Assembly: GCA_023453125.1 (NCBI GenBank)
Contig: JAEXUB010000200.1
Span: 1 to 58,693 of the forward strand
Direction of reading: 5' to 3'
From: Bacteroidota bacterium
GTDB lineage: Bacteria; Bacteroidota; Ignavibacteria; Ignavibacteriales; Melioribacteraceae
Length of the DNA stretch: 58,693 bases
Numbering within the stretch: the stretch's first letter is position 1; each line of letters opens with the position of its first letter. The notes under the pieces are model-generated. The model was given only the letters and a program-made list of their open reading frames with translations. It was not told the DNA's origin and searched no databases. The position numbers and the translations under genes were made by a program. Of this stretch, positions 1-8,626 are shown piece by piece.

Positions 1-527
1 CCGGACATTACGGCGTTATTCCTGAAGATTCTTCCAAAATGCTCTTTGTCGGGGAAGATTTCATCCTGGAGGGGGAGAAAGACTCCAGCGCTGTCTACAA
101 GGTAAATTACCGGCAGTCTGTTTTCAATTGCAATTTCCTGCGCCCTTAGATTTTTCTTGGCTGTAATAGGAAACCAGGCGCCGGCTTTAACAGTAGCGTC
201 ATTTGCTACAATCAGGAAATCCTTTCCATTCACTTTGCCGATTCCAAATACAGTTCCCGCTGAAGGGGCGCCTCCATATTCTTCATACATACCGAAAGCC
301 GCGAATGAATTAATTTCAATGAAGGTACTATCCTTATCTATTAAAAGCCGGATCCTTTCTCTGGCGGTAAGCTTTCCTTTTGAATGCTGTGCCTCAATCA
401 GCTTTGTTCCGCCGCCGAGTTTAATTTCATTGTGAAGAGCAGAAAGGCTTTCAATTAGATTTAACTGGTATTTTTCTCTCTTGCTGAAAAGATCCCGGTT
501 ATTTATTTCACTCCCTATTGGCTTCAT
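1..527 (-). CDS. Acyl-CoA carboxylase carboxyltransferase subunit, partial (window edge)
   Basis: The reverse strand reads from an ATG at 527 without a stop to the window edge, giving about 175 N-terminal residues. They contain 'KLTARERI', 'GGAPSAGTVFGIG' and 'LVDSAGVFLPLQDE...HFGRIF', typical of the biotin-dependent carboxyltransferase beta subunit of 3-methylcrotonyl-CoA or propionyl-CoA carboxylases. The 'FPDKEHFGRIF' style is closest to methylcrotonyl-CoA carboxylase beta. The enzyme moves a carboxyl group from carboxybiotin to an acyl-CoA in the cytoplasm. It starts 3 bp after the acyl-CoA dehydrogenase stop, so the two are very probably co-transcribed in branched-chain amino acid breakdown. 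The exact acyl-CoA substrate is uncertain without the C-terminal half. Confidence 0.85.
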   Translation of the reverse strand, partial: MKPIGSEINNRDLFSKREKYQLNLIESLSALHNEIKLGGGTKLIEAQHSKGKLTARERIRLLIDKDSTFIEINSFAAFGMYEEYGGAPSAGTVFGIGKVNGKDFLIVANDATVKAGAWFPITAKKNLRAQEIAIENRLPVIYLVDSAGVFLPLQDEIFPDKEHFGRIFRNNAVMS

Positions 528-530
528 AAG

Positions 531-1694
531 CTAGTCTTCTTTAATTAGTGTTTTGGCTAAGACAATTCTTTGCACTTCCGATGTTCCTTCTCCAATTGTA
601 AGGAGTTTTACATCCCTGTAGAATTTTTCAACAGGGTAATCTTTTGTGTATCCGTAGCCCCCAAAGATCTGAACGGCTTCGTTGGCTGCCCTGGTTGCTA
701 CTTCACTGGCATAGAGTTTTGCCATAGCGGCCTCTTTTTTAACCGGTTTCCCTTCGTCTTTCATAACTGCGGCTTTATAAGTCATCAGTTTAGCGGCTTC
801 TATTTCTGATGCCATTTCGGCAATTTTGAATTGAATAGCCTGGAATTCCGAGAGAGATTTATTGAATTGTTTTCTTTCTTTGGAATACTCAATTGCAGCA
901 TTGAGGCATCCTTCTGCAAGTCCAACCGAAAGTGCAGCAATAGAAATTCTGCCCCCTTCAAGAATCTTCATTGCCTGATTAAATCCGTCCCCCTCTTTTC
1001 CAATCAGATTTTCAGAAGGAACGCGGCAGTTTTCGAAAATCAGCTGGGTGGTTTCGCTGGCTCTCATACCAAGTTTATTTTCTTTTTTGCCTGCAGAAAA
1101 GCCCTCCATTCCTTTTTCAAGAACGAAGGCCGAAATTCCATCTTTCCCTTTAGATTTATCGGTAACTGCCATTACCACCGCTGTCTGCCCGCTTTTTCCG
1201 TGAGTAATAAAATTCTTTGTACCGTTAAGAATGTAATAGTCTCCCTCTTTAGCAGCCTGAGTTGAAAGGCTGGCAGAATCGCTCCCGGCGCCGGGCTCGG
1301 TTAAACCCCAGGCACCAATCTTTATTCCGCCGGCAAGATCGGCCAGGTATTTATTCTTTAGCCGGGTATCAGCGAAAAGATTTATATGGTTTGTGCAAAG
1401 TCCGTTATGAGCGGCAACAGAAAGGGCAATAGAGGGGTCAACTTTTGCGATTTCTTCAATAATAAGGGCGTATTCAACATAGCCCAGGCCGGAGCCCCCG
1501 TTCTCTTCGGGAACGAGGATTCCCATAAATCCCAGTTCCCCAAGTTTTTGAAGAATTGCAGCAGGGAATTCCTGCTTTTCATCAAGCTCCATCACAAAAG
1601 GTTTTATTTCCTTTTGTGTAAACTCTTTAATTGTACTGCGTATAGCCTCCCGGTTTTCGGTAAGCTGAAAGTAATAGCCCGTCGAGCTGGTCAT
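531..1694 (-). CDS. Acyl-CoA dehydrogenase (short/branched-chain type)
   Basis: 387 residues, the usual length for the family. Seen: the FAD/substrate motif 'AWGLTEPGAGSDS', 'LNGTKNFITHG', and near the C-terminus 'FGGYGYTKDYPVEKFYRD' followed by 'IGEGTSEVQR'. Glu369 in the EGT motif sits where butyryl- and medium-chain acyl-CoA dehydrogenases carry the catalytic base; isovaleryl-CoA dehydrogenases have it elsewhere. The enzyme makes a trans-2,3 double bond in an acyl-CoA and passes electrons to ETF. It lies between a MeaB-type GTPase (12 bp) and a carboxyltransferase subunit (3 bp), which points to catabolism of branched-chain or short acyl-CoAs. The chain-length preference cannot be read from the sequence alone. 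Confidence 0.92.
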   Translation of the reverse strand: MTSSTGYYFQLTENREAIRSTIKEFTQKEIKPFVMELDEKQEFPAAILQKLGELGFMGILVPEENGGSGLGYVEYALIIEEIAKVDPSIALSVAAHNGLCTNHINLFADTRLKNKYLADLAGGIKIGAWGLTEPGAGSDSASLSTQAAKEGDYYILNGTKNFITHGKSGQTAVVMAVTDKSKGKDGISAFVLEKGMEGFSAGKKENKLGMRASETTQLIFENCRVPSENLIGKEGDGFNQAMKILEGGRISIAALSVGLAEGCLNAAIEYSKERKQFNKSLSEFQAIQFKIAEMASEIEAAKLMTYKAAVMKDEGKPVKKEAAMAKLYASEVATRAANEAVQIFGGYGYTKDYPVEKFYRDVKLLTIGEGTSEVQRIVLAKTLIKED

Positions 1695-1706
1695 AAAGAA
1701 CCTCTT

Positions 1707-2660
1707 TCATAGATTACTCTTGAAATTGTTGATTATCTTATTTGCCAGATTATAAGGGGAAAGGTTGCCTGAAACAACGTCGCTTACAGATTCTTCCAAT
1801 TCAGTTTCTCTTTTGCCGTTCCATAGTTCTCTCGTAATAATATCGTGAACAATTTCCTTAATTCTCGACTTTGAATTGTCTTCTCTCTTTTTGAGGAGAG
1901 AATTAGTTTTTTCCAAATAGGCTTTATGTCTTTCAATTTCATTTACAATTTCTGGAATGCCGGTATTTTCCGATGCAATGGCTTTTGTAATACTTGGAAG
2001 CCAGCTTTCGGCTGTATGGTCTTTCATCATAAGAATTGTATTTAAGGAAGTAATGGCATTATCAGCACCGGGGCGGTCGCTTTTATTAACCACAAACATA
2101 TCGGCAATTTCCATCAGTCCTGCTTTCATAGCCTGAATGGCGTCTCCCGATTCCGGTACAATAACCACAATAGTTGTATCGGCAGCTTTAACAATGTCAA
2201 GCTCGCTCTGTCCAACGCCCACGGTTTCAAAAATAATTAAATCATAACCGGCGGCATCCAAAACATCGGCCGCGTCAATTGTTTTTTTACTCAATCCCCC
2301 CAGGCTTCCTCTTGTTGCCATGCTTCTTATAAAAACCCCTTCGTCGTTCCCTATATCGCTCATCCTTACTCTGTCTCCAAGGAGAGCGCCGCCTGTAAAA
2401 GGACTTGTCGGGTCAACCGCTATTATGCCAACAAGTTTACCAAGTTTTCTGAAATGCTTTGTAAGCTGGTTAGTAAGGGTAGATTTTCCCGCCCCGGGAG
2501 GGCCGGTTATACCTATTCTGTATGCTTTGCCTGTCCTTTTGTGAAGTAAACTAAGTAATTCTTCCGATTCAACGTTCTCAGATTCTATCTTGGTTATTGC
2601 GCGGCTAACGAAACGCTTTTCATTCTTAAATACTTTTTCTGAAAGGGAAATGATATCCAT
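1707..2660 (-). CDS. meaB: MeaB/ArgK-type GTPase, methylmalonyl-CoA mutase chaperone
   Basis: 317 residues with Walker A 'GPPGAGKS' at 53-60, the switch motif 'FETVGVGQSE' and the base-recognition motif 'NKSD'. These are G3E-family SIMIBI GTPase features of the MeaB/ArgK/YgfD group, which loads and protects the B12 cofactor of acyl-CoA mutases. Older databases call it LAO/AO transport ATPase. The mutase is not in this window, but the neighbouring acyl-CoA dehydrogenase and carboxyltransferase fit a propionate/methylmalonyl-CoA or branched-chain pathway. It is 10 bp downstream of nadD and 12 bp upstream of the dehydrogenase gene, so it probably shares their transcript. Confidence 0.9.
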   Translation of the reverse strand: MDIISLSEKVFKNEKRFVSRAITKIESENVESEELLSLLHKRTGKAYRIGITGPPGAGKSTLTNQLTKHFRKLGKLVGIIAVDPTSPFTGGALLGDRVRMSDIGNDEGVFIRSMATRGSLGGLSKKTIDAADVLDAAGYDLIIFETVGVGQSELDIVKAADTTIVVIVPESGDAIQAMKAGLMEIADMFVVNKSDRPGADNAITSLNTILMMKDHTAESWLPSITKAIASENTGIPEIVNEIERHKAYLEKTNSLLKKREDNSKSRIKEIVHDIITRELWNGKRETELEESVSDVVSGNLSPYNLANKIINNFKSNL

Positions 2661-2670
2661 TATTTTTCCA

Positions 2671-3237
2671 TTATTTGTATAGGTCGTGTTCTGTAATATA
2701 TTTCAAAACTTTTTCAGTGACAAGAAAATCAATTGGAAGGTTATTCCTTCTCTTCTCCCTGATCTCCGTAGATGAGATATCTACAATAGGAGTATCTACA
2801 AAAAGGGCATCTTTAAAGAATTTATTGCTTCTGTTATCTAAAGAACTTCTTTTCATAACCACAAGTTTCACAAGTTCCACAATTTTCTCCGGTTCTTTCC
2901 AGGATTCAAAATTGAGCAGGCTGTCGTAACCTATTATAAGTTCGAGATGGCCGTATTCTTTTTTAAGATGGTTTATGGTATCAATGGTAAAGGAAACTTC
3001 TTCCTTCTCAATTTCATAGGAAGAGCAGATGAATTTTTCTTTTCCCTCAATTGCCAGTTTAACCATATTAAGCCTGTGTTCAGGGGGTGCCGAGTTTTTT
3101 CCCGTTTTATGCGGGGATATATAGCAGGGCATAAAGATTATAAGGTCGAGCCCCCGTTCAATAAGGACTGACTGGGCGGTTATAAGATGCCCGATATGAA
3201 TTGGATCGAAAGTGCCGCCGAAAATTCCTGCTTTCAT
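2671..3237 (-). CDS. nadD: Nicotinate-nucleotide adenylyltransferase
   Basis: 188 residues. The N-terminus has the nucleotidyltransferase motif 'GGTFDPIHIGH' at 7-17, and the C-terminal part has 'ISSTEIREKRR', the second ATP-binding signature of NadD. It transfers AMP from ATP to nicotinate mononucleotide in NAD synthesis. Its ATG directly abuts the stop codon of the upstream prsW-like gene, and meaB follows 10 bp later. The ordinary bacterial partner rsfS is not next to it here. Confidence 0.95.
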   Translation of the reverse strand: MKAGIFGGTFDPIHIGHLITAQSVLIERGLDLIIFMPCYISPHKTGKNSAPPEHRLNMVKLAIEGKEKFICSSYEIEKEEVSFTIDTINHLKKEYGHLELIIGYDSLLNFESWKEPEKIVELVKLVVMKRSSLDNRSNKFFKDALFVDTPIVDISSTEIREKRRNNLPIDFLVTEKVLKYITEHDLYK

Positions 3238-4185
3238 TCAGTTCTCAAATTGTGTAGATAGTTCCATTAGTTTTGATTTATAGTAAGCCACTTCCTTTTG
3301 GTAGAAAGGAGATTTATTGCCCGAATTTTTAAGCTGTTTTTTCCTATAAGCCAGTTTAATAGCCGTTTCGGTATAATTGGTCCGTATCTCCTCTTTAACC
3401 CACCCTTTCTTATCCTTAAGCCCCGATGAGAGAATTGGTAGGTGGTGGTAGGGGATTAGTCCTTCTTCGCATTCCTCCTGCAGTTCAGTAAGAATTGTTT
3501 TTCTCTCTTCGGCAATCTGCTTTCTGAAATAAACCACAAACAGAACTGTAAGGATTAGCATAAAAAGAATGCCTAGATAATAGCTGTATTCAAAACTGAT
3601 GCTTAGATTCCATATGAAATGGATAAAGGAGGCAAGGATGAGCCCGCCGAAAAAGAAAAAAACGCTCTTTCTTGAAGGGTTAAAAATGGCTTTAGCCACC
3701 AGTGCGCCAACCGCGGCAGAGGCTACAGTATGCATAACGGCAGAAAAGAAGGAACGCAGAAGCACTACACTTATCCAGTCCCATACGGCAGAATCATAAA
3801 GAAGGAAATAAAAGAAATTTTCAACCATCCCGAAACCGAGTCCTATTGAAGCCCCATAGATCAGTCCGTCTGTTACATTGTCTATTTTTTTAGACCTGAC
3901 GGTATAAATCAAAAATGCGGCCTTGCTAAGCTCTTCAAAGAGAGGGGCCATATAAACAGATTCAATAAAAAAGAGTTTATTTCCCCTGGGAATCAAAAAT
4001 TCGAGAAAGTAGGAATATGCCTTTCCAGCCAGAAGGCTCAGGACAACAGCCCCCAATGCCCCCCAGAAGAAATGGAGAAGAAGGTCGGGAAAAGACTCTT
4101 TTTCGAAACGGTCGGCTCTCCAGAGGAAAAAGAGATAAACCGCTACCGGCAGTATAGCCGCTAATATGGATGCTTGTATAGACAT
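3238..4185 (-). CDS. PrsW-family intramembrane metalloprotease
   Basis: 315 residues with about seven or eight hydrophobic segments between residues 5 and 220, then a soluble basic tail (about 221-315). The PrsW/CPBP-like motifs are visible in order: 'EELSKAAF', 'GMVENFFY', 'MHTVASA' and 'FIHFIWN', with glutamates and histidines inside predicted membrane helices. The family includes the Bacillus protease that cuts the anti-sigma factor RsiW; a substrate cannot be named here. The stop codon touches the nadD start, so both come from one transcript that begins in the 4186-4365 gap. The C-terminal tail has no recognisable domain. Confidence 0.82.
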   Translation of the reverse strand: MSIQASILAAILPVAVYLFFLWRADRFEKESFPDLLLHFFWGALGAVVLSLLAGKAYSYFLEFLIPRGNKLFFIESVYMAPLFEELSKAAFLIYTVRSKKIDNVTDGLIYGASIGLGFGMVENFFYFLLYDSAVWDWISVVLLRSFFSAVMHTVASAAVGALVAKAIFNPSRKSVFFFFGGLILASFIHFIWNLSISFEYSYYLGILFMLILTVLFVVYFRKQIAEERKTILTELQEECEEGLIPYHHLPILSSGLKDKKGWVKEEIRTNYTETAIKLAYRKKQLKNSGNKSPFYQKEVAYYKSKLMELSTQFEN

Positions 4186-4365
4186 ATCTATTTATTATAG
4201 TAAATTAACAATCTTTTTGGTCAAATGTTAATAAGTATTTTGAACTATTGTTCGCAAACCCTGTAAATCAATAGAATTACAGATTGGAAAGGGGGGGCTA
4301 AAATTTCTTGATTATCACCTATTATGTCTTTATATTTATGGACTCAATTTTTGAGTATTTGAAAA
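4186..4365. promoter_or_regulatory. Divergent intergenic region, prsW-like gene versus DUF177-rpmF-fab operon
   Basis: 180 bp of AT-rich DNA between two divergent transcription units, so it must hold a promoter for each. I see an inverted repeat of CTGTAA and TTACAG separated by 10 nt around 4261-4282 and a G-run near 4290. I cannot assign a definite -10/-35 box. Confidence 0.45.
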
Positions 4366-4866
4366 ATGATGATTAAGATAACTAATCTTTCAAATGGCGT
4401 TCATTGTTTTGATTTTGATAAATCTGTTGAAGATTTAGAATTAGAAGACATTTTTGTCGGTACTGTCTCTGCAAATATAAAACTGGACAAGTCGGCGCAT
4501 CAGATTGTTTTGGATGCCGATGCGAAAGCAAAATATAAATTCCTTTGCGACCGGTGCAATACCGATAATGAAGCCCTTCTGGAGACTAAATTCCAACTGG
4601 TTTATATATTCAGCTCCCATAAGGTGGAATCGGAAGATTCAAATGTAAAATACCTTACTCCGGATATAGACAAAATAGATATTTCGGAGGATTTGAAGGA
4701 ATATTTTGAAATTTCCCTTCCAATGAAAAACCTCTGCAGCGAAGACTGCAAAGGGCTTTGTCCTTCCTGCGGCGTTAATCTCAATAAAAAGAAATGCAAA
4801 TGTAAAAAGGAAGTGATAAATGATATTTGGGAGCCTTTGAAAAAATTAAAGGATAATCTGAATTAA
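4366..4866 (+). CDS. DUF177/YceD-family protein upstream of rpmF
   Basis: 166 residues. A first Cys pair, 'CDRCN', lies in the middle and a Cys-rich tail, 'CSEDCKGLCPSCG' then 'KCKCK', at the end, so it probably binds a metal. DUF177 (YceD) proteins are found almost universally just upstream of rpmF-plsX and are linked to 23S rRNA accumulation or ribosome assembly in other bacteria. Here it is 21 bp ahead of rpmF, keeping that order. It opens the operon that continues through the fatty-acid genes. The molecular function remains unclear for the family. Confidence 0.85.
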   Translation: MMIKITNLSNGVHCFDFDKSVEDLELEDIFVGTVSANIKLDKSAHQIVLDADAKAKYKFLCDRCNTDNEALLETKFQLVYIFSSHKVESEDSNVKYLTPDIDKIDISEDLKEYFEISLPMKNLCSEDCKGLCPSCGVNLNKKKCKCKKEVINDIWEPLKKLKDNLN

Positions 4867-4887
4867 ATAATATATATAGGTAATTAT

Positions 4888-5067
4888 ATGCCAAATCCGA
4901 AACGTAAAATGTCAAAAAGCAGACGTGATAAGAGAAGGACACACTATAAAGCTGTTGCACCAACCTTAACAGCCTGCTCAAACTGCGGTGAAATGAAACT
5001 GAGCCACAGAGCTTGCCCTAATTGCGGTTATTATGCAAGCCGCTCAATGTTTGTGCCAGAGGCTTAA
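4888..5067 (+). CDS. rpmF: Ribosomal protein L32
   Basis: A 59-codon gene. The product begins MPNPKRKMSKSRRDKRRTH, the conserved L32 N-terminus, and carries a zinc-ribbon of the form 'CSNCG...CPNCGYY', i.e. the four-Cys (C+) version of L32. It sits in the standard DUF177-rpmF-plsX order, 15 bp before plsX. It is a structural protein of the large ribosomal subunit. Confidence 0.97.
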   Translation: MPNPKRKMSKSRRDKRRTHYKAVAPTLTACSNCGEMKLSHRACPNCGYYASRSMFVPEA

Positions 5068-5082
5068 TTCCACTAATTCGTA

Positions 5083-6114
5083 ATGAATAATAAAATTACA
5101 GGTTTCAACTGCACAATTGCACTCGATGCGATGGGGGGCGACTTTGCCCCGCGCAACGAAGTGATTGCTGCAGTGCAGGCTATTAATGAATTTCCCTCTC
5201 TTAAAATTCTTCTTGTAGGCAAAGAGACGGAAATTCTTAAGGTCCTGAAGGATGAAAACCTTTCTTTCCCTAAGGAAGATATCATCAATGCAGATGAAGT
5301 TATAACCATGCATGATGTTCCAACAGTAGCTCTTAAAACAAAGAAAAATTCTTCTCTTGTTATCTGTGCTCAGCTTGCAAAGGATAAAAAAGCAGATTGT
5401 TTTGTAAGTGCCGGCAATACAGGCGCTGTTATGGCTGCTGCTACTCTTCTAATCGGAAGAATCAAAGGAGTCAGCCGCCCGGCAATAGGAGCAGATTTTC
5501 CTACCTCGGCAGGCACTAAATGTTCTGTTTACGATGTGGGGGCGAGTGTGGACAGTAAGCCGAATCACCTTCTTGAATATGCAATTCTCGGTTCTATTTA
5601 TTCCAGGGAGATTAATGGGGTAAAAAATCCAAGGGTTGGACTTTTAAGCGTAGGCGAAGAAGACAAAAAGGGGAACGAGCTGGTTTTTGCCACACAGGCA
5701 CTTCTAAAAGGAGCCAACCTGAATTATATTGGCAATGTAGAAGGGCGGGATATACTTAACGGAAATGCCGATATAGTGGTCTGCGACGGCTTTGTAGGAA
5801 ATATTATTCTTAAATTCGGCGAAAGTGTTTTATCATTCCTTAAAACCACGGTAAAAAATTACGCATCTCTTGGTTTTGTAAACAAATTGAAGGCTCTGGT
5901 TGTTAAAGGCGTGCTTAAAGTAGCACTTAAAGATATGGATTATCAGACGCACGGCGGAGTTCCATTGCTTGGTGTTAATGCAGTTACAATTATCGGGCAC
6001 GGTTCAAGCTCTCCGCTTGCCATTAAAAATATGATCTATGCTGCAAAAAGGATGCACGAATTAAATCTTATTCAGAAATTTGAGGAAGAACTGAGCAATT
6101 ATGGAAAACAGTAA
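5083..6114 (+). CDS. plsX: Phosphate acyltransferase PlsX
   Basis: 343 residues starting with the family hallmark 'IALDAMGGDFAPRNEV', and with 'SAGNTGAVMAAA' and 'GHGSSSPLAIKN' further on. PlsX makes acyl-phosphate from acyl-ACP, feeding phospholipid synthesis through PlsY. It follows rpmF by 15 bp and overlaps fabH by 14 bp, which indicates translational coupling. Length is typical. Confidence 0.96.
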   Translation: MNNKITGFNCTIALDAMGGDFAPRNEVIAAVQAINEFPSLKILLVGKETEILKVLKDENLSFPKEDIINADEVITMHDVPTVALKTKKNSSLVICAQLAKDKKADCFVSAGNTGAVMAAATLLIGRIKGVSRPAIGADFPTSAGTKCSVYDVGASVDSKPNHLLEYAILGSIYSREINGVKNPRVGLLSVGEEDKKGNELVFATQALLKGANLNYIGNVEGRDILNGNADIVVCDGFVGNIILKFGESVLSFLKTTVKNYASLGFVNKLKALVVKGVLKVALKDMDYQTHGGVPLLGVNAVTIIGHGSSSPLAIKNMIYAAKRMHELNLIQKFEEELSNYGKQ

Positions 6115-7105
6115 AAAAATCAATGCCGCTATTACTGCGGTAGGAATGTATGTACCGGAAAAAGTCCTCGATAATAAGTATTTCGAGTCGATTGTTGATA
6201 CTACTGATGAATGGATTATGACACGTACCGGCATTAAAGAAAGAAGAATGATGGAAAACGGAGCCACTAGCGATATGGCTACCAAAGCGTGCGAAGACCT
6301 GTTTAAAACTACTAATGTTAAGCCTGAGGAAATTGATATTATTGTCCTCGCTACAGTTACTCCTGATATGATGTTTCCATCCACTGCCTGCCTGGTACAG
6401 AAAAATATCGGCGCAAATAACGCCTGGGGATTTGATCTTATTGCTGCCTGCTCGGGATTTCTATTTGCTCTTCAGACAGGTGCTTCATTTATTGAAAGCG
6501 GCCGTTATAAGAAAGTTCTTGTAATCGGTTCCGATAAGATGACTTCAATTACTGATTATACCGAAAGGAATAATTGTATCCTTTTCGGAGATGCATCTGC
6601 TGCTGTATTGCTTGAGCCTTCAGTAGATTCTGAATACGGCATTATAGATTCGATTCTTCATATAGACGGCAGCGGTAAAGATGCCCTTAATATGAAAGGG
6701 GGCGGAAGTCTTAATCCGGCTACGCACGAAACTGTCGATAAAAAATGGCACTACATCTATCAGGATGGTAAGGCTGTTTTTAAGGTTGCAGTTAAAGGAA
6801 TGGCCGACGTATCCTATGAAATGATGCAGAAACATAATTTAAAAGCGGAAGATGTAGCTTACCTGATTCCGCATCAGGCTAACTTAAGAATTATTGACGC
6901 CACTGCCGAAAGAATGGGCATTACAAAAGATAAAGTTACAATTAACATAGATAAATACGGCAATACAACAACTGCCACTATTCCTCTTTGCATTACCGAA
7001 TATTACAGAGCGGGAAAAATTAAAAAAGGGGATAATATTATATTGGCCGCATTCGGAGCAGGTTTTACCTGGGGTTCAATGTTAATTAAGTGGAGCATCG
7101 ACTAA
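6101..7105 (+). CDS. fabH: 3-oxoacyl-ACP synthase III (FabH)
   Basis: 334 residues. The Cys-His-Asn catalytic triad is visible: Cys117 in 'AACSGF', His258 in 'PHQANLR' and Asn288 in 'YGNTTTA'. FabH condenses acetyl-CoA (or another acyl-CoA primer) with malonyl-ACP to start fatty-acid synthesis. The ATG lies inside plsX (14 bp overlap) and fabD follows after 1 bp. The primer preference (straight versus branched) cannot be read directly, though the neighbouring branched-chain catabolic genes make branched primers possible. Confidence 0.97.
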   Translation: MENSKKINAAITAVGMYVPEKVLDNKYFESIVDTTDEWIMTRTGIKERRMMENGATSDMATKACEDLFKTTNVKPEEIDIIVLATVTPDMMFPSTACLVQKNIGANNAWGFDLIAACSGFLFALQTGASFIESGRYKKVLVIGSDKMTSITDYTERNNCILFGDASAAVLLEPSVDSEYGIIDSILHIDGSGKDALNMKGGGSLNPATHETVDKKWHYIYQDGKAVFKVAVKGMADVSYEMMQKHNLKAEDVAYLIPHQANLRIIDATAERMGITKDKVTINIDKYGNTTTATIPLCITEYYRAGKIKKGDNIILAAFGAGFTWGSMLIKWSID

Positions 7106-7106
7106 T

Positions 7107-8021
7107 ATGGGTAAAATAGCGTTTGTATTTCCGGGACAGGGATCCCAATATGTAGGGATGGCAAAAGACCTTTTTGAAAATTCGGTTGAAGCCAAAGAAA
7201 TGGTTAAAACCGCCGAAGAAGCGGCAGGAGTTAATCTATCCAATATTATGTTTAACGGTCCAGAAGATTCTCTTAAACAGACCGACATAACCCAGCCTTC
7301 CATTTTTCTCCATAGCGTTATAATTGCATCCCTTATCAGGAATATCAATCCTGCTATGGCCGCCGGGCATTCCCTGGGAGAATATTCGGCTCTTGTTTGT
7401 GCAGGCGCGGTTCAGTTTTACGATGCCGTTAAATTGGTCAGAACCCGCGGTATGGCTATGCTTAAAAGCGGAATTGAACAGCCGGGCACTATGGCTGCAG
7501 TTGTTGGAATGGAAGGAAATAAATTAGTAGAAGTATGCCTAAAAGCCTCAGAACAGGGAATTGTCCAGTGCGCTAATTTTAACTCACCCGGGCAGGTTGT
7601 AATTTCCGGTTCTGTTAGCGGTGTTAAGGCGGCAATGGAACTGGCAAAACAGGGAGGAGCTAAGCTCGTTAAGGAACTGGTAGTAAGCGGCGCGTTCCAC
7701 TCTCCATTAATGGAAAGCGCCAGAACCGCGTTGAAGGCAAAACTGGACGAAACACCTTTTTATACAGGTAAGATTCCGGTTTATGCAAATGTTACAGCAA
7801 AACCGGTTACAGAACCTGAACAGATTAAACAGCTCCTTGACGATCAGCTTACGATGCCTGTAAGATGGGAAGAAACTATAGTAAATATGATTGCTGACGG
7901 CGCCGATGAGTTTGTTGAAGTCGGGCCAGGCAAAGTACTGCAGGGACTTATAAAGAGAATAAATCCTGATGTTAAAATAAGCGGTATTGACAAATATTCA
8001 GACTTGGAAAGGTATCTGTAA
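7107..8021 (+). CDS. fabD: Malonyl-CoA:ACP transacylase
   Basis: 304 residues with 'FPGQGSQYVGM' at the N-terminus, the active-site serine in 'GHSLGEYSA', and the catalytic histidine in 'SGAFHSPLM'. It moves malonyl groups from CoA to acyl carrier protein. Its stop codon TAA shares its last base with the ATG of the next gene (8021), so the DUF3109 gene is tightly coupled to it. Confidence 0.97.
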   Translation: MGKIAFVFPGQGSQYVGMAKDLFENSVEAKEMVKTAEEAAGVNLSNIMFNGPEDSLKQTDITQPSIFLHSVIIASLIRNINPAMAAGHSLGEYSALVCAGAVQFYDAVKLVRTRGMAMLKSGIEQPGTMAAVVGMEGNKLVEVCLKASEQGIVQCANFNSPGQVVISGSVSGVKAAMELAKQGGAKLVKELVVSGAFHSPLMESARTALKAKLDETPFYTGKIPVYANVTAKPVTEPEQIKQLLDDQLTMPVRWEETIVNMIADGADEFVEVGPGKVLQGLIKRINPDVKISGIDKYSDLERYL

Positions 8022-8626
8022 TGCAGAAAAAATTCGAAAAGCAGATTAATGGGCTCTGGATTGACCCGCTGATCTTTACACAGAAATTCGTTCACCACTG
8101 CGATATACATATATGTTCGGGAGAATGCTGTTATTACGGCGTTTATACCGATCTTAAGGAATATGAGAATATTATGGGGATTAAGGAGAGAATCATCAAA
8201 TCGATGGATGAGACTCAGCCTAAGAACCCGGATGTCTGGTTTGAGGAGCAGGAAGAAGATGACGATTTTCCCTCTGGAATAGCAGTTGGAACAGAAGTAC
8301 ACAATGGAAAATGTGTTTTTCTGGATAAACAGGGGTTCTGTACCCTTCAAAAAATTGCTATGGAAGAGGGGGAATTTAAGTGGAAATATAAACCGATATA
8401 TTGTATATTATTTCCGCTTGTTATTTTTGAAGGGGCTCTTACAGTTGACGATGAGCACCTGGCAAGAATGCATTATTGCAGCGTTGTGTCCAATCAGGTT
8501 TCAACCGTTTTCGAATGCTGCAAAAATGAGCTTCTCCATCTTTTAGGGGAAGAAGGCTTTCAGGAATTGGAAGAGTACAGGAAAGTTTATTTACAAAAAC
8601 AAGTTGGAGTTGAAAGTGCAAAATAA
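8021..8626 (+). CDS. DUF3109 Cys-rich protein inside the fab operon
   Basis: 201 residues, no membrane segment or signal peptide. The conserved cysteines occur as 'CSGECCYYG', 'GKCVFLD', 'GFCTLQ' and 'KPIYCILFP', a pattern of DUF3109 proteins that resembles the metal-chelating YkgJ/UPF0153 group. It therefore probably binds zinc or iron, but the function is unknown. The start overlaps the fabD stop by one base and the end overlaps the start of fabG, so it is translated as part of the fatty-acid operon. Confidence 0.8.
   Translation: MQKKFEKQINGLWIDPLIFTQKFVHHCDIHICSGECCYYGVYTDLKEYENIMGIKERIIKSMDETQPKNPDVWFEEQEEDDDFPSGIAVGTEVHNGKCVFLDKQGFCTLQKIAMEEGEFKWKYKPIYCILFPLVIFEGALTVDDEHLARMHYCSVVSNQVSTVFECCKNELLHLLGEEGFQELEEYRKVYLQKQVGVESAK

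Noticed and set aside
831..1265. Plus-strand frame of 144 codons over the acyl-CoA dehydrogenase
   Set aside because: Antisense shadow of a clear enzyme gene; composition is Phe/Ser/Cys-rich as expected for a shadow.
7844..8350. Minus-strand frame of 168 codons over fabD/DUF3109
   Set aside because: Antisense to two coupled operon genes, with no domain-like features.
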